A DNA stretch of 64,000 nucleotides from positions 1 to 64,000 of the forward strand of contig JACPPJ010000062.1 in the NCBI GenBank assembly GCA_016191085.1, written 5' to 3'. This stretch comes from Acidobacteriota bacterium (lineage in GTDB: Bacteria; Acidobacteriota; Terriglobia; 2-12-FULL-54-10). The notes beneath the pieces were generated by a model that saw only the letters and a program-made list of their open reading frames with translations, was not told the origin of the DNA and did no database searches. Both the position numbers and the translations under genes were made by a program. This document shows, one piece after another, positions 17,429 through 25,895 of the stretch. How positions within the stretch are numbered: position 1 is the first letter of the stretch; each line of letters begins with the position of its first letter.

Positions 17429-19834
17429 CTAAACCTTCGCCGCTTTCAATGCGGCTAACACGCGCTTGTCTCTGAATGGAACCCGTCGGATGCGAACTCC
17501 CGTCGCGTCGTAAATCGCGTTGGCAACCGCCGCCGGCGTGATCCTGCATGCTGCCTCGCCCGCTCCGTAGGGAGGCAGATCGGGCCGGTTCGGATTCGGA
17601 TCTCCGTTTACCAGCACGATATCAATCTTTGCCGGCGTGTCGGCGTGCGTGAGCGTCGGATATGAAATCCAATCGACGCTGGTGATCTTGTCCGTATCGA
17701 ACTGTACTTCCTCGTGGAGGCCTCGGCTTAACCCGTGGAGCAGGTTGCCCTCGATGGTGTTGAGCAACCCGTCGGGATTAATCACCAGTCCGCAATCGTG
17801 CGCACAAACTAGCCGCTTGACCCAAACGTGCCCGGTTGTGCGATTCACCTCAACTTCGGCGATCTCCACCACGATCGTGGTCTGACGGTAGCAGTATGCG
17901 ATACCGCGGCCGGTGAGGATGTTTCCGGTGCCGAGCGCTTTCGGGGAAGGGCGATTATCCCAACCGTAAGCCGCTGCCGCCGCCTTGACCACGGCGATGG
18001 AGCGGGCGCGGGTGAACACCTTGTCGTCGTCGGTGCTGCCAGTGAGAAGCCGCAACCGGAACTCGACCGGGTCGGCTTTCGCCGCTGCCGCCAACTCATC
18101 TATGAACGATTCGCTGGCGAAGGCGATCTGCGGGCCATTAGGATCCCGCAAGTTTCCAGCGCGGATCGGCGTCTCCCAAACAAGAGGTAGGCGCACAACC
18201 TCAGTCGTCCTGCGGAGATTCGGAATAACGTACATGTCCGCAGGCGGGCCGGCACCGCCCTTGGCAGGCGCGGAGGGTCTTCTCCCGACGAGCTGACCGA
18301 TCAACACGGTATTGGGATCGTTGTAATCCACGTGGTTATAGTCAGCGGTTCGGGCGTTATATACCAGCGCGATGAGGTTCCCTTGTGTATCGAGGCCGCC
18401 GCGCAGCTTGAATGTAAACGCAGGGCCTTTGGTATCCCATGCGGTCTCTTCGTGCCTCATCCACTGGACGCGAACCGGGCGTCCGACTTCCTTGGCCAGA
18501 AAGGCCGCCTCGAAGCCCGCGTCATCGGCTGCCGTGCGGCCGTAGGCCTGCGAGCCCTCCATCCAGATGACGCGCACCCGATCCTGAGGCATGCCCAGAA
18601 AATCAGCGACGCCTCTGCGCAGCCGGTACGCTTTCATATCGTTCGAATAGATCGTCATCTGCCCGTTCGACGGGTCGGCCATCGCATGCGCCGGCCCGAA
18701 GGACACATGTCCCTGGAACGGGAATTCATATTCGGCCTCGATGACTTTGGCCGCGCTGGCCAGCGCATCGTCCGGATTGCCCACTACCGGTGGCGTGGGC
18801 TGCGTTACCGAGGTGGGCGAGGCGTTCCGCATGTAGTCATATAGGTCTTCCGATTTCGGGAAGGATGGTGTGGCCGGTTTCTCCCAATTGACCTTGAGTT
18901 GCCGCGACGCCTTGATGGCGTCCTCTTCGCGCTCGCACACCACCGCGACGTAGTTGCCCTTGCTCACCACCTTTATGAACCCCGGAATGCCTCGGACGGA
19001 CGACTCGTCTATGCTGATCAGCTTGGCGCCCGCCCATGGCGGCCTCACGTTGCGCGCGTGCACCATGCCGGGAACTTTGGCATCCACGGCCCACTTCAAC
19101 GAGCCGTCTACTTTGGGAGGAATGTCATAGCGCGGAAGCGACTTTCCGATGATCTTGTGTTCCTGCACCGGCTTCAGGTTTGCCACACCGGTGGTGGCGT
19201 CAATGTCCTTACCCGTCAGCGTCACGTTGAACCGTTTTCCGCCGATCAGTTCTCCGTAAGTGACCTTTATAGAAGGATCGCCTTTGACTGTAATCACTCC
19301 CTCGCTGACCGAGAACTGATCCACGGGCGCACCAAACTGTTTGGATGCCATTTCCAGCAGGACCCGGCGGGCCTCAGCGGCCACACGCCGCATGGGCCAA
19401 CCATCCACCCGGATCGCGTCAGAGCCGCCCGAGCCACCCTGATCTACGGTGGTCTCGGTGTTGCCCATGATGAGGTCGGTCTTGTCGAATGCCATGTCCA
19501 GCTCATCGGCCATGATCTGGCGAAAGGCCGTTCCGGTACCCTGGCCGCAGTCCGTCTTCCCGACATAGAAAGCCGCCGTGTTGTCCTGACGTATTACGAT
19601 CCACGAATCGAGTTGTCTAAAGTCAGGATCCTTATACGGGCCGGCAGGCGGATTCACCTCGGCGACTGCGGCGCTGGCAGTCGCGTTGATCAGATTAGGA
19701 TTAACCATCGCCGCGGCGCTGAAGCTTACGACCATCAGGCCAGAGCCTTTGAGGAAGTCCCGGCGGGAGGTCGTTCCGTTCCACTTTTCCATAGCATCTT
19801 CAACTTGTTTCGGAACTCTTGTGAATTCAGTCAT
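17429..19834 (-). CDS. Molybdopterin-binding subunit of a Tat-exported aldehyde/isoquinoline-type oxidoreductase
   Basis: An 801-residue IorB/xanthine dehydrogenase-family large subunit. The N-terminus carries a twin-arginine signal (SRRDFLKGSG, residues 23-32), so the folded enzyme is exported. Cofactor motifs include QGTGTAFRQI, GGSGGSD and, near the end, PYGAGEAACRITP with the active-site Glu. It hydroxylates a heteroaromatic ring or oxidises an aldehyde with water, passing electrons to the [2Fe-2S] partner. Start at 19834 overlaps the stop of the small-subunit gene by 4 bases (ATGA). True substrate unknown. Confidence 0.88.
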   Translation of the reverse strand: MTEFTRVPKQVEDAMEKWNGTTSRRDFLKGSGLMVVSFSAAAMVNPNLINATASAAVAEVNPPAGPYKDPDFRQLDSWIVIRQDNTAAFYVGKTDCGQGTGTAFRQIMADELDMAFDKTDLIMGNTETTVDQGGSGGSDAIRVDGWPMRRVAAEARRVLLEMASKQFGAPVDQFSVSEGVITVKGDPSIKVTYGELIGGKRFNVTLTGKDIDATTGVANLKPVQEHKIIGKSLPRYDIPPKVDGSLKWAVDAKVPGMVHARNVRPPWAGAKLISIDESSVRGIPGFIKVVSKGNYVAVVCEREEDAIKASRQLKVNWEKPATPSFPKSEDLYDYMRNASPTSVTQPTPPVVGNPDDALASAAKVIEAEYEFPFQGHVSFGPAHAMADPSNGQMTIYSNDMKAYRLRRGVADFLGMPQDRVRVIWMEGSQAYGRTAADDAGFEAAFLAKEVGRPVRVQWMRHEETAWDTKGPAFTFKLRGGLDTQGNLIALVYNARTADYNHVDYNDPNTVLIGQLVGRRPSAPAKGGAGPPADMYVIPNLRRTTEVVRLPLVWETPIRAGNLRDPNGPQIAFASESFIDELAAAAKADPVEFRLRLLTGSTDDDKVFTRARSIAVVKAAAAAYGWDNRPSPKALGTGNILTGRGIAYCYRQTTIVVEIAEVEVNRTTGHVWVKRLVCAHDCGLVINPDGLLNTIEGNLLHGLSRGLHEEVQFDTDKITSVDWISYPTLTHADTPAKIDIVLVNGDPNPNRPDLPPYGAGEAACRITPAAVANAIYDATGVRIRRVPFRDKRVLAALKAAKV

Positions 19835-20331
19835 GCGATTACCTCGCTTCCCGAAGCACGCCGGGCAGCCGCCATCATCTTCGCGGCACGTTTGATGGCG
19901 GCCTGCACGCGGTAATAGGTCATACAGCGGCACAGCGCTCCGGCCATCCCTTCCCGGATCTCCTGATCGGTGGGGTTTGGGTGCTTGTCCAGCAGCGCCT
20001 TCGCGGTCATGATCTGGCCGTTTTGGCAGAAGCCGCATTGCGGCACTTGCTCGTCAATCCAGGCCTGCTGCACGGGATGCAGCCTGCCGTCTCTGGCCAA
20101 CCCTTCGAGCGTCGTAATCTCCGCGCCTCGAACGGCTGAAACCGGCGTGACGCAGGACCGGACCGCGAGGCCCTTGATGAGAACTGTGCACGACCCGCAT
20201 TGCCCCAATCCGCAGCCAAATCGAGGACCTTGCAAGCCGAGATCATTCCGCAAAATGTAAAGCAGCGGAGTCGAAGGATCAATATCCAAGGTGTGCGTCC
20301 TGCCGTTCACCTTCAGAGTAAATTTACTCAT
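19831..20331 (-). CDS. [2Fe-2S] subunit of the molybdenum hydroxylase
   Basis: A 166-residue IorA/CoxS-type small subunit. The plant-ferredoxin cluster is bound by Cys40, Cys45, Cys48 and Cys60 and the second cluster by Cys99, Cys102, Cys134 and Cys136 (CGFC and CRC). It transfers electrons from the molybdenum centre of the 17429-19834 product. No own signal peptide is seen, consistent with piggy-back Tat export with the large subunit. No FAD subunit is encoded nearby, typical of the Ior class. Confidence 0.93.
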   Translation of the reverse strand: MSKFTLKVNGRTHTLDIDPSTPLLYILRNDLGLQGPRFGCGLGQCGSCTVLIKGLAVRSCVTPVSAVRGAEITTLEGLARDGRLHPVQQAWIDEQVPQCGFCQNGQIMTAKALLDKHPNPTDQEIREGMAGALCRCMTYYRVQAAIKRAAKMMAAARRASGSEVIA

Positions 20332-20448
20332 TATCCATTCTCCTTACGAACCGGCCCGGGCGATGCCGCTTGTTTGCGAAATCCTAATCGCCATAGCATA
20401 CCACGCGAAAAACCATTCGACTGTTGGACGGGATTTCTTCCTCGCTCG

Positions 20449-21135
20449 TTACATCGAACCGTCTTTGCCGTGCACCAGTCGCCGCCAGTCGCCATACGGC
20501 ATCCGCTTGATCCAGTACAGCATGGAGTTGATGGCGAACAGCGGGGTATCGTTGTAAAATCCGGACTGCTTCATGATATTGAAGTGTGGTTTGCCGGCGC
20601 GATCGGTTTCCGGCAACAGAGCGTCACTTTTCCCGTCGAATTCGACCAGCCTGTAGTTCTTGCGCTCGCACAAACTCCGGTCGAGCGTGCAATCTACGCG
20701 AATCCAGCGGCCATCCAGATACACAGCGCTCATTCCGTGGTGAATCAGCTCGTGGCCGCCCATCAGCTTGAAAAATGTGCCGACGATCTTGTAATCGGCG
20801 ATGTCCTGGAACCCGATCCGCGCCGGAATACCGGCAGCGCGACACAACGCCGCGAACAGCGCCCCCTTCTGCATGCAGAAGCCGTTCCCCATCGCCAGCG
20901 TGTGCGAGGCGCTAAAATCCTTACGCTCTTTCACGTCCGGCGCAAAGTTGTACACGATCTCATCGCGCACAAAATCGAAAATGCTGCGCGCCTGATTGCA
21001 CTGCTGCCGGTGAGAACGCGTCAGCTTTGCGGCTCGCTCGCGGATATTCGCAGCGCTGGAGTCAATACAAAAGGCCGGGCGCATGCTGCTGCCCGGATTC
21101 ATACGTTGGAGTAAATTGCCGTTTTTGGAATGCAT
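20449..21135 (-). CDS. Transglutaminase-like (papain-fold) domain protein
   Basis: A 228-residue protein with a transglutaminase core: nucleophile candidate Cys in GNGFCMQKGALF (about residue 87), followed by RAAGIPARIGFQD and the His in HHGMSAVYLDG with an Asp in RVDCTLD. Bacterial members are usually peptidases or amidases rather than cross-linkers. No signal peptide is evident, so it is probably cytoplasmic. The ATG at 21135 follows a TTG. Substrate unknown. Confidence 0.8.
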   Translation of the reverse strand: MHSKNGNLLQRMNPGSSMRPAFCIDSSAANIRERAAKLTRSHRQQCNQARSIFDFVRDEIVYNFAPDVKERKDFSASHTLAMGNGFCMQKGALFAALCRAAGIPARIGFQDIADYKIVGTFFKLMGGHELIHHGMSAVYLDGRWIRVDCTLDRSLCERKNYRLVEFDGKSDALLPETDRAGKPHFNIMKQSGFYNDTPLFAINSMLYWIKRMPYGDWRRLVHGKDGSM

Positions 21136-21256
21136 CAAAAGACTCGGGCGACAAGCAACGGGTGGTACCTGCGTTGCTTGAGATTAGAGGCGGGAATTCT
21201 CATAAGCGCAATTGTAGCACGTGGGTCGCACAGGCCTAAGTAGGCGTATCGTGCAA

Positions 21257-21760
21257 TCTAAAATGTAACGCTGGGAGAATCGTCGCGCAAAACGAGAATG
21301 TAACCCGTTATGGAAACGGGTTACAGGATGAAACCAAGTTCTCGAAAGATTATTTGCGGAACGTGTAGTGCGATATCAGCAAGCGTCCCGGTCTGAGAGG
21401 AGGGCGCCTGCGCCGATATGAGCCGCCGCAGACTCCCCTGGAACGGCTCGGTGCCTGTAAAGGTTTTTCCCAGCAGTACGCTGAACTGAAGCGGCTCCGA
21501 GACCGCCTCGATCCCTTCCAGCTATCGCAGCGCATCCAGACCAAGCTGGAGGCTGTCTTCCAACTGGCTTCTCCACCTAACGGAAAGCCCATTACACAGC
21601 TTCCACTGATTTCCACAGCAATTCACAGAAAGAAAAAAGAAGCAAAAAAGAAAGAAAAAACGATGACGACGAGCTGTAGTGTTCCCAATTTACAAAACAC
21701 AAAAACACTACTCGGGTTACATTCTCAAATTACGTGACGATACGCCCAAAATTACATTCT
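21257..21760. mobile_element. Decayed insertion sequence with terminal repeats
   Basis: A 14-bp perfect inverted repeat, gagaatgtaacccg (21294-21307) and its complement (21713-21726), brackets the transposase tail described separately. Further aatgtaa-type motifs lie outside each arm (about 21261-21268 and 21749-21758), as in IS ends with repeated transposase binding sites. A 10-bp hairpin (21300-21309/21315-21324) sits inside the left end. The catalytic part of the transposase is missing, so the element is dead. Confidence 0.65.
21369..21737 (+). pseudogene. C-terminal remnant of an integrase-type DDE transposase
   Basis: An open frame with no start codon runs from just after a TAG at 21366-21368 to a TGA at 21737. 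Its first half contains RRYEPPQTPLERL and LKRLRDRLDPFQLSQRI, which match the C-terminal tail of IS481/ISNCY-like integrase-type transposases; this ends in a lysine-rich stretch that overlaps the right terminal repeat. The catalytic DDE core is absent. The frame upstream of the TAG continues for a few codons and then loses similarity. Confidence 0.6.
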
Positions 21761-21876
21761 TCAATTGCTCGACAGGCAGGCGGAGAGATTGTGGCGAATC
21801 ACAGAGACGAAGGTGACGCCGCCCCGGCTCCGATAGAATTACACGCGTCAACGTCACAGAGTACGTTTTTCCCATT

Positions 21877-23319
21877 CTAGTTCCACAGCCCGGCAAACCG
21901 CCAATATCCGACTGCGAAAAGCAGAGCGAGCGCTGACATGATGAAGTAGACATGCGCGGCGCGGACCAAGTGAGATATGGAGAACGCTTGCCCGCCCGTC
22001 ATGCCGTATGCTAACGCCACCCACATATTCTCGTACAGCGTCCACATGGGATGCCCAGCGATTAGCAAAGTAGCGATGAGAACTATGGGATCGATCGGCA
22101 CGCCGCGGAGCATGGATGAAACTGGCAGGAACAACACCGTCATTGCTAAAAAGCCTGTGGGATCGGAGAACTTCGCTAGCAGCATCGCTACAAACAGCAC
22201 GAATGCTAACGCCAGTACGTTATCCGAGACGCTGTGGACGATGGGTACGATTATGCTGGACAGCCAGTCGCTGACCCGATTTTCTTTGATGATCGTGGGT
22301 AGGGAAAAAGCCGCGCCCAGAAACAGCAGCAGCGACCAGGAGACGGCGCCGCCAAAATCTTTCTCCTGCAGTATCCCAGAAGCTGCAAAAGCAGCCATGG
22401 CAAACATCCCAATGAGGTAACTCGGGAAACTGTGCAGACGGCCCTGCGTCACCCAATAAGCGATCGAGAGGATCACGATCCCAGCGGTCAACTTCTCGCG
22501 TAAAGACATGTTGCCGAGCTTGGCGAGCTCTGTTTTGGAAAACGCCTTTTCCACCGCCAGTTCTTTTTCAGGGCGGAGAATAATCCAATTACCGACCAGC
22601 AGCAGCACAGACCAAAGCATGGTGGGGAGCGCCATGGCGCGGAACCAATCGATCCAATTCAACTCCCAGCCCTGGGTTTTAAAGAGGCTCACCATCAGCG
22701 GACCCCACAGTGAGCCGTACAATGTGGCACAACCGGGAATAACCGCCATCTCGACGGTGGAGAGCATGATCAGCGAGGCGCCTCTGCTGAGAGGTGTCAG
22801 ACCTAACTCCTGCACCAGGGCCCAGGTGATCGGCACCAGAATGGCCGTGCGCACCGTCATGGAGGGTATGCCGAACGAAAGCGCCAGTCCGATGATGAAC
22901 AGCGAGATCAGAATACCGGCGTACGTGGCGGGGAACCAGTTCAGAACAACGTACGTCAAGCGTCTGGCGAGGCCAGTGGACTGCATCGCGTAGCCATAAA
23001 ACAGCACCACCAGCAGAATCCAATATTCCACGGCGGAAAACGCGCTCAGCGCGTGCGCAGGCTTTACACCTGCCAGGATCATCAGCGCCAGCATCAATAT
23101 GGAGGCTGGAGCGTTTCCCAGCACGTTGAAAATCCAAAAAAAAACGGTTAGTACAAGGATGGCGAGGATGGAGTGTCCCACGGGAGTCAGCCCGTCCGGA
23201 GTCGGCAGCAGACGCAGACCTACACCGAGCGCAATTCCCGCGATGGCGCCCGCTAGACGGTTCCGGCGCGCCCGTCCTTCCGCCGCGGGTTGGCGCACCG
23301 CCCCCATGGTTGCGCTCAT
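21877..23319 (-). CDS. DASS/SLC13-family anion:sodium symporter
   Basis: A 480-residue integral inner-membrane protein with about a dozen hydrophobic segments. The conserved repeats ILMLALMILAGVKPAHALSAF and the second half FSDPTGFLAMTVLFLPVS fit the divalent anion:Na+ symporter (SLC13) and related sulfate/dicarboxylate permeases. It imports a dicarboxylate, sulfate or similar anion. Substrate cannot be read from the sequence and neighbours give no help. Convergent-flanked by decayed mobile DNA on both sides. Confidence 0.8.
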   Translation of the reverse strand: MSATMGAVRQPAAEGRARRNRLAGAIAGIALGVGLRLLPTPDGLTPVGHSILAILVLTVFFWIFNVLGNAPASILMLALMILAGVKPAHALSAFSAVEYWILLVVLFYGYAMQSTGLARRLTYVVLNWFPATYAGILISLFIIGLALSFGIPSMTVRTAILVPITWALVQELGLTPLSRGASLIMLSTVEMAVIPGCATLYGSLWGPLMVSLFKTQGWELNWIDWFRAMALPTMLWSVLLLVGNWIILRPEKELAVEKAFSKTELAKLGNMSLREKLTAGIVILSIAYWVTQGRLHSFPSYLIGMFAMAAFAASGILQEKDFGGAVSWSLLLFLGAAFSLPTIIKENRVSDWLSSIIVPIVHSVSDNVLALAFVLFVAMLLAKFSDPTGFLAMTVLFLPVSSMLRGVPIDPIVLIATLLIAGHPMWTLYENMWVALAYGMTGGQAFSISHLVRAAHVYFIMSALALLFAVGYWRFAGLWN

Positions 23320-23469
23320 TTATTCCTTTCTGCTCTGGGATTGACCTACATCACACGGCTTCTATTTTGAACTCCGATTATAGACCTCAAAATCCCGACC
23401 GCCTAAATCGAAACGCTATGCGGCGCTGTGTCATTTTGAATTCTTCTTTGTGGCAACTCGCGAATCGGG

Positions 23470-23514
23470 TTGTGGAAGGGCACGGCTTTGAGCCGTGCCG
23501 GAAAGGGCTAACAA
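23470..23514. repeat. Left part of an interrupted hairpin repeat element
   Basis: A 21-base hairpin with arms ggcacggct/agccgtgcc (23479-23499) in a gtggaaggg...ccggaaagg context resembles the first hairpin of the element at 7701-7919. The right part of the same kind of element follows the IS remnant at 23862-23937. Confidence 0.5.
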
Positions 23515-23854
23515 CTAACACGGCCAAACAGGCTGCTGAAAAATTCGCTTGCGTTGGCGGTAGATTGTTGCAGCAGCAGCGCCCCAATCAACTGCTCCGG
23601 AGGTTTCGACGGCCGTCCCCGGCGGGCGTACAGCCCGTCGAAATGCGAAGACAACTCGGCCAGAGCTTGGTCGGCCATCTTGCGGATCGCGCGCAAGGGG
23701 TGGTTGGTTGGAACTCGCTGATCGATTGACGTAACGGAACATCGCTTCTTGTTGGTTTTCGTCTTCGCGCATGCTACTTACTTATCCCACTTCCCCTCAA
23801 AATGCACCTTCTTTTGTCCATGTATTTTTTCAGCAACCTGTTTAGCCGTCTCAG
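23515..23854 (-). mobile_element. Internally deleted IS (IS1182/IS5-like) with 30-bp terminal inverted repeats
   Basis: The ends 23515-23544 and 23825-23854 are inverted copies matching at about 25 of 30 positions, with the gctgaaaaa core typical of IS1182-type ends. The 5' part of a transposase gene lies between, reading leftwards from 23772; the remaining transposase is deleted up to the left end. The unit is about 340 bp, a MITE-like derivative. It sits inside a hairpin repeat element. Confidence 0.7.
23570..23772 (-). pseudogene. N-terminal fragment of a DUF772-type (IS1182/IS5) transposase, frameshifted
   Basis: From the ATG at 23772 the frame reads MREDENQQEAMFRYV. One extra base near 23727 then shifts the homology to IDQRVPTNHPLRAIRKMAD and LYARRGRPSKPPEQLIGALL, the classic N-terminal domain of these transposases. 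Similarity stops at about 23570. Broken by frameshift and deletion. Confidence 0.7.
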
Positions 23855-23861
23855 CGTATTC

Positions 23862-23937
23862 GCTTCCGGCATGGCTGAAGCCATGCCCTTCCGGATTTCA
23901 CGGATCACAAGCGCCGAAATTCAAACTGACCCAGCAC
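23862..23937. repeat. Second copy of the dispersed hairpin repeat (right part)
   Basis: Positions 23862-23937 match 7831-7906 with only a few differences, including the ggcatggc/gccatgcc hairpin with TGAA loop (23868-23887) and the aaactgacccagcacc end. Confidence 0.75.
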
Positions 23938-23978
23938 CGGCAGCGGACAGGCGGCTGTATTCGTTCAGTAATGATTAG

Positions 23979-24300
23979 TGACACTCGATAGTAGAGTGTC
24001 AGGATGCAAATACGATCCGGGAAACATCCCAAGGCGCGCCAGCTGGCGCGCCTTGGGAGCGAATTGAGCCGGGATGGTCTGCTCCGGCTACAGTGGGACG
24101 CACTACCTCCAGCACGGTCGAAACGCTGCCTTCACGTGTCGGCACTTCGGAATCAGCCGCCAAACTTTCTATCGCTGGTGGCGACGTTACAACCGGCATG
24201 ATCTACTTACTTTAGAAAGCGGTTCGCATCGCCCCTATCACCGTCGTCAGCCGACGTGGTCAGCACCATTGCAGCAAGCGGTCTTGGCACTGCAGGCGGC
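23979..24300 (+). pseudogene. N-terminal fragment of an integrase-type transposase, frameshifted
   Basis: A hairpin tgacactc/gagtgtca (23979-23986/23994-24001) looks like an IS left end. The coding remnant follows: frame 1 reads HPKARQLARLGSELSRDGL, then a shift leads into YLQHGRNAAFTCRHFGISRQ and the helix-turn-helix continuation TFYRWWRRYNRHDL, LESGSHRPYHRRQPTWS. This is the N-terminal HTH of an IS481-like transposase. Similarity ends near 24290 and the catalytic core is missing. Confidence 0.6.
24027..24058. repeat. 32-bp perfect palindrome
   Basis: tcccaaggcgcgccag (24027-24042) is followed directly by its exact reverse complement (24043-24058). There is no loop. It falls within the decayed transposase remnant, near the IS-like hairpin at 23979-24001. 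Confidence 0.85.
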
Positions 24301-24570
24301 TGCTCGGCTCTGGAATTGGGCCTCCTGGCGAGGAAGCTCTCGATCACTTCGGATTGAAGTTCGAGAATCTTCTCGGCCCGCGCCTTGATTTCTTCTGTCG
24401 GGCTCTCGTCCACCGGACAGGAAAACTCGACCGAGAGAGAATCAATCCGCCCGTCGGGGCTGGCGCTCCGCTTGATAACCATCTGCGGGGCGCCGTTGCC
24501 TGTTGCGATCGTTCTCTTCCGTTTCGGCTTGGCGTTATCTTCTCTGGCAATCGCGGTTCGCATGGCACCT
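24290..24570 (-). pseudogene. Fragment of an unknown protein, probably from a mobile element
   Basis: An open minus-strand frame contains SPDGRIDSLSVEFSCPVDES followed by EEIKARAEKILELQSEVIESFL. The stretch reads like genuine protein (amphipathic helix, Ser/Val-rich strand) and not like a shadow frame. Its 3' end merges into sequence antisense to the transposase fragment, so it is truncated. I cannot name the family; an upstream ATG lies at 24563 but the true start is not clear. Confidence 0.4.
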
Positions 24571-24688
24571 TCGTCTGACGAGCGCAACCGTCGTGGTCGG
24601 TACGCGTCTCAAAACGCCACACGACCCACTGCGATAGTTGCTTCAGCTCAATTGGAAGAATGAGATCTTGATTCGCGAGTGCGCTCAT
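24555..24688 (-). pseudogene. N-terminal fragment of a phage/plasmid primase-like protein
   Basis: From an ATG-type start at 24688 the frame reads MSALANQDLILPIELKQL then SQWVVWRFETR and KVPCEP. The pattern I-P-x-E-L-x-x-L-x-Q-W-V-V-W-R...K-V-P is the opening of bifunctional primase/DUF3987-type proteins of phages and integrative elements. Homology ends after about 45 residues, where another fragment takes over. Confidence 0.5.
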
Positions 24689-24877
24689 ATCACGCTTTAT
24701 CGAGGCCCCCCCCGGTCAATGTCCCGCAACGGGCCAACTGGTCCGAGGCACACCGGATCATCTCCAGTACCGTTGTCTCCCCGGTGCCGCGACACCAATG
24801 AGGCAGTTCAACTTCTGCTCGAAATCGAGGCGCGCTTACTCTACTCGCGGATAGAAATTCTCCCGATCCTCGGAATT

Positions 24878-25171
24878 CGAAAGGAATCCATCAGCGCCGT
24901 CGAGGCTCTTTGTAAGCTTATTACCAACAAGCATAAGGCAACGTTGGGGGATGCTCTTAAGGAACTCGAGAAGAAACTCCCTATGCATCAGGCGTTCAAG
25001 AACGCGCTAAACAATCTCTACGGCTACACGAGCGATGCCGAAGGCATCCGCCACGCACTGTTGGACGAGAGCAAACTCACGCCGGATGATGGAAAGTTCA
25101 TGTTGGTTCTTTGCTCCGCGTTCGTGAATTACGTGACGGCTGTTGCCTCGAAAGCCGGGATTGAATTGTAA
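24878..25171 (+). pseudogene. 3' remnant of an AbiJ-type abortive infection gene
   Basis: About 97 residues remain, including RKESISAVEALCKLI, the NNLYGYTSDAEGIRHAL motif and KFMLVLCSAFVNYV. As I recall the family, this matches the C-terminal third of AbiJ-NTD4-containing phage-defence proteins. The N-terminal domain is absent; the open frame continues upstream to 24638 but without similarity. Probably the residue of a lost defence gene within the mobile-DNA graveyard. Confidence 0.6.
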
Positions 25172-25215
25172 TCCGTTGAAGGGATGCCACAAAATGCGTT
25201 TTTTGACTCGGCCTG

Positions 25216-25554
25216 CTATATGGCCTGCTCGCCGTGGTCTCCCGTGCGGATTCGGAGTACGTCATTGACGTCAGTGATAAAAATCTTGCCGTCGCCGAAC
25301 TTGCCGGTCTTGGCGGCGTCCTGGATGGCCTTCATGCACTCGGCGGCCTGATCATCGCGCACCAGGATGTCAAGCTTTAACTTGGGCTGAAACTCTGCTT
25401 TATATTCCACGCCGCGGTAGTGTTCCGTGTGCCCCTTCTGGCGTCCGAAGCCCCGCACCTCCGTCACGGTCATGCCGTGGATATCGAGTTTGTCCAGCGC
25501 CTCGCGCACTTCTTCGAGCTTGTGCGGACGAATGATGCATTCGAGTTTCTTCAT
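25216..25554 (-). CDS. glnB: Nitrogen regulatory protein PII
   Basis: A 112-residue PII protein of normal length. The T-loop has Tyr51 (GVEYKAEF), the uridylylation site in proteobacteria, and the C-terminal GDGKIFITDVNDVLRIRTG signature binds ATP and 2-oxoglutarate. It senses nitrogen, carbon and energy status and regulates glutamine synthetase or ammonium transport. It diverges from glutamine synthetase at 25896. No amtB is next to it, so GlnB or GlnK cannot be distinguished. Confidence 0.94.
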   Translation of the reverse strand: MKKLECIIRPHKLEEVREALDKLDIHGMTVTEVRGFGRQKGHTEHYRGVEYKAEFQPKLKLDILVRDDQAAECMKAIQDAAKTGKFGDGKIFITDVNDVLRIRTGDHGEQAI

Positions 25555-25895
25555 AAGCTCATCTCTGCAGTGCGTATGGACCGCTTTTATGGTACTACAG
25601 TTTGTGCTCGATTAAACGTCGTAGTACGGTGGAACTCCCAAGCCGCCGGCCTTAAGAAGAGATCGGTTTAACTATCTCCGATTCCGTCGGGGTGGGTGGA
25701 AGCGGTCGGGAATTGGAATTTCTGTCACATGAAATTTGCATTTTGATCTACTTTTTTGCCGCGCTTTACCCAATAAACCGGCAAAATATAGAACACTAGA
25801 CATTCAAAAACACGCTTCCGTTGGTGCATTGCCGAACAGCACAAGTGTGTGCTAGCATTCTGTTCTAGGATAATGCGCGAACAAAAGGCGAATTA
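25555..25895. promoter_or_regulatory. Divergent glnB/glnA control region
   Basis: 341 bases without a gene between divergent glnB and glnA. A weak sigma-70 candidate on the plus strand is TTTACC (25765-25770), 16-base spacer, TATAGA (25787-25792). AT-rich blocks follow around 25735-25815. No sigma-54 site with correct spacing was found. Confidence 0.35.

Noticed and set aside
18899-19915. Long plus-strand frame of 338 codons inside the molybdenum hydroxylase gene
   Set aside because: It is antisense to a well-conserved enzyme with clear motifs and arises from GC-rich codon bias.
25715-25740. Possible sigma-54 promoter upstream of glnA (TGTCAC then TTGCA)
   Set aside because: The gap between the two elements is 6 bases where the consensus needs 4, and the first element lacks the GG. 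Not listed.
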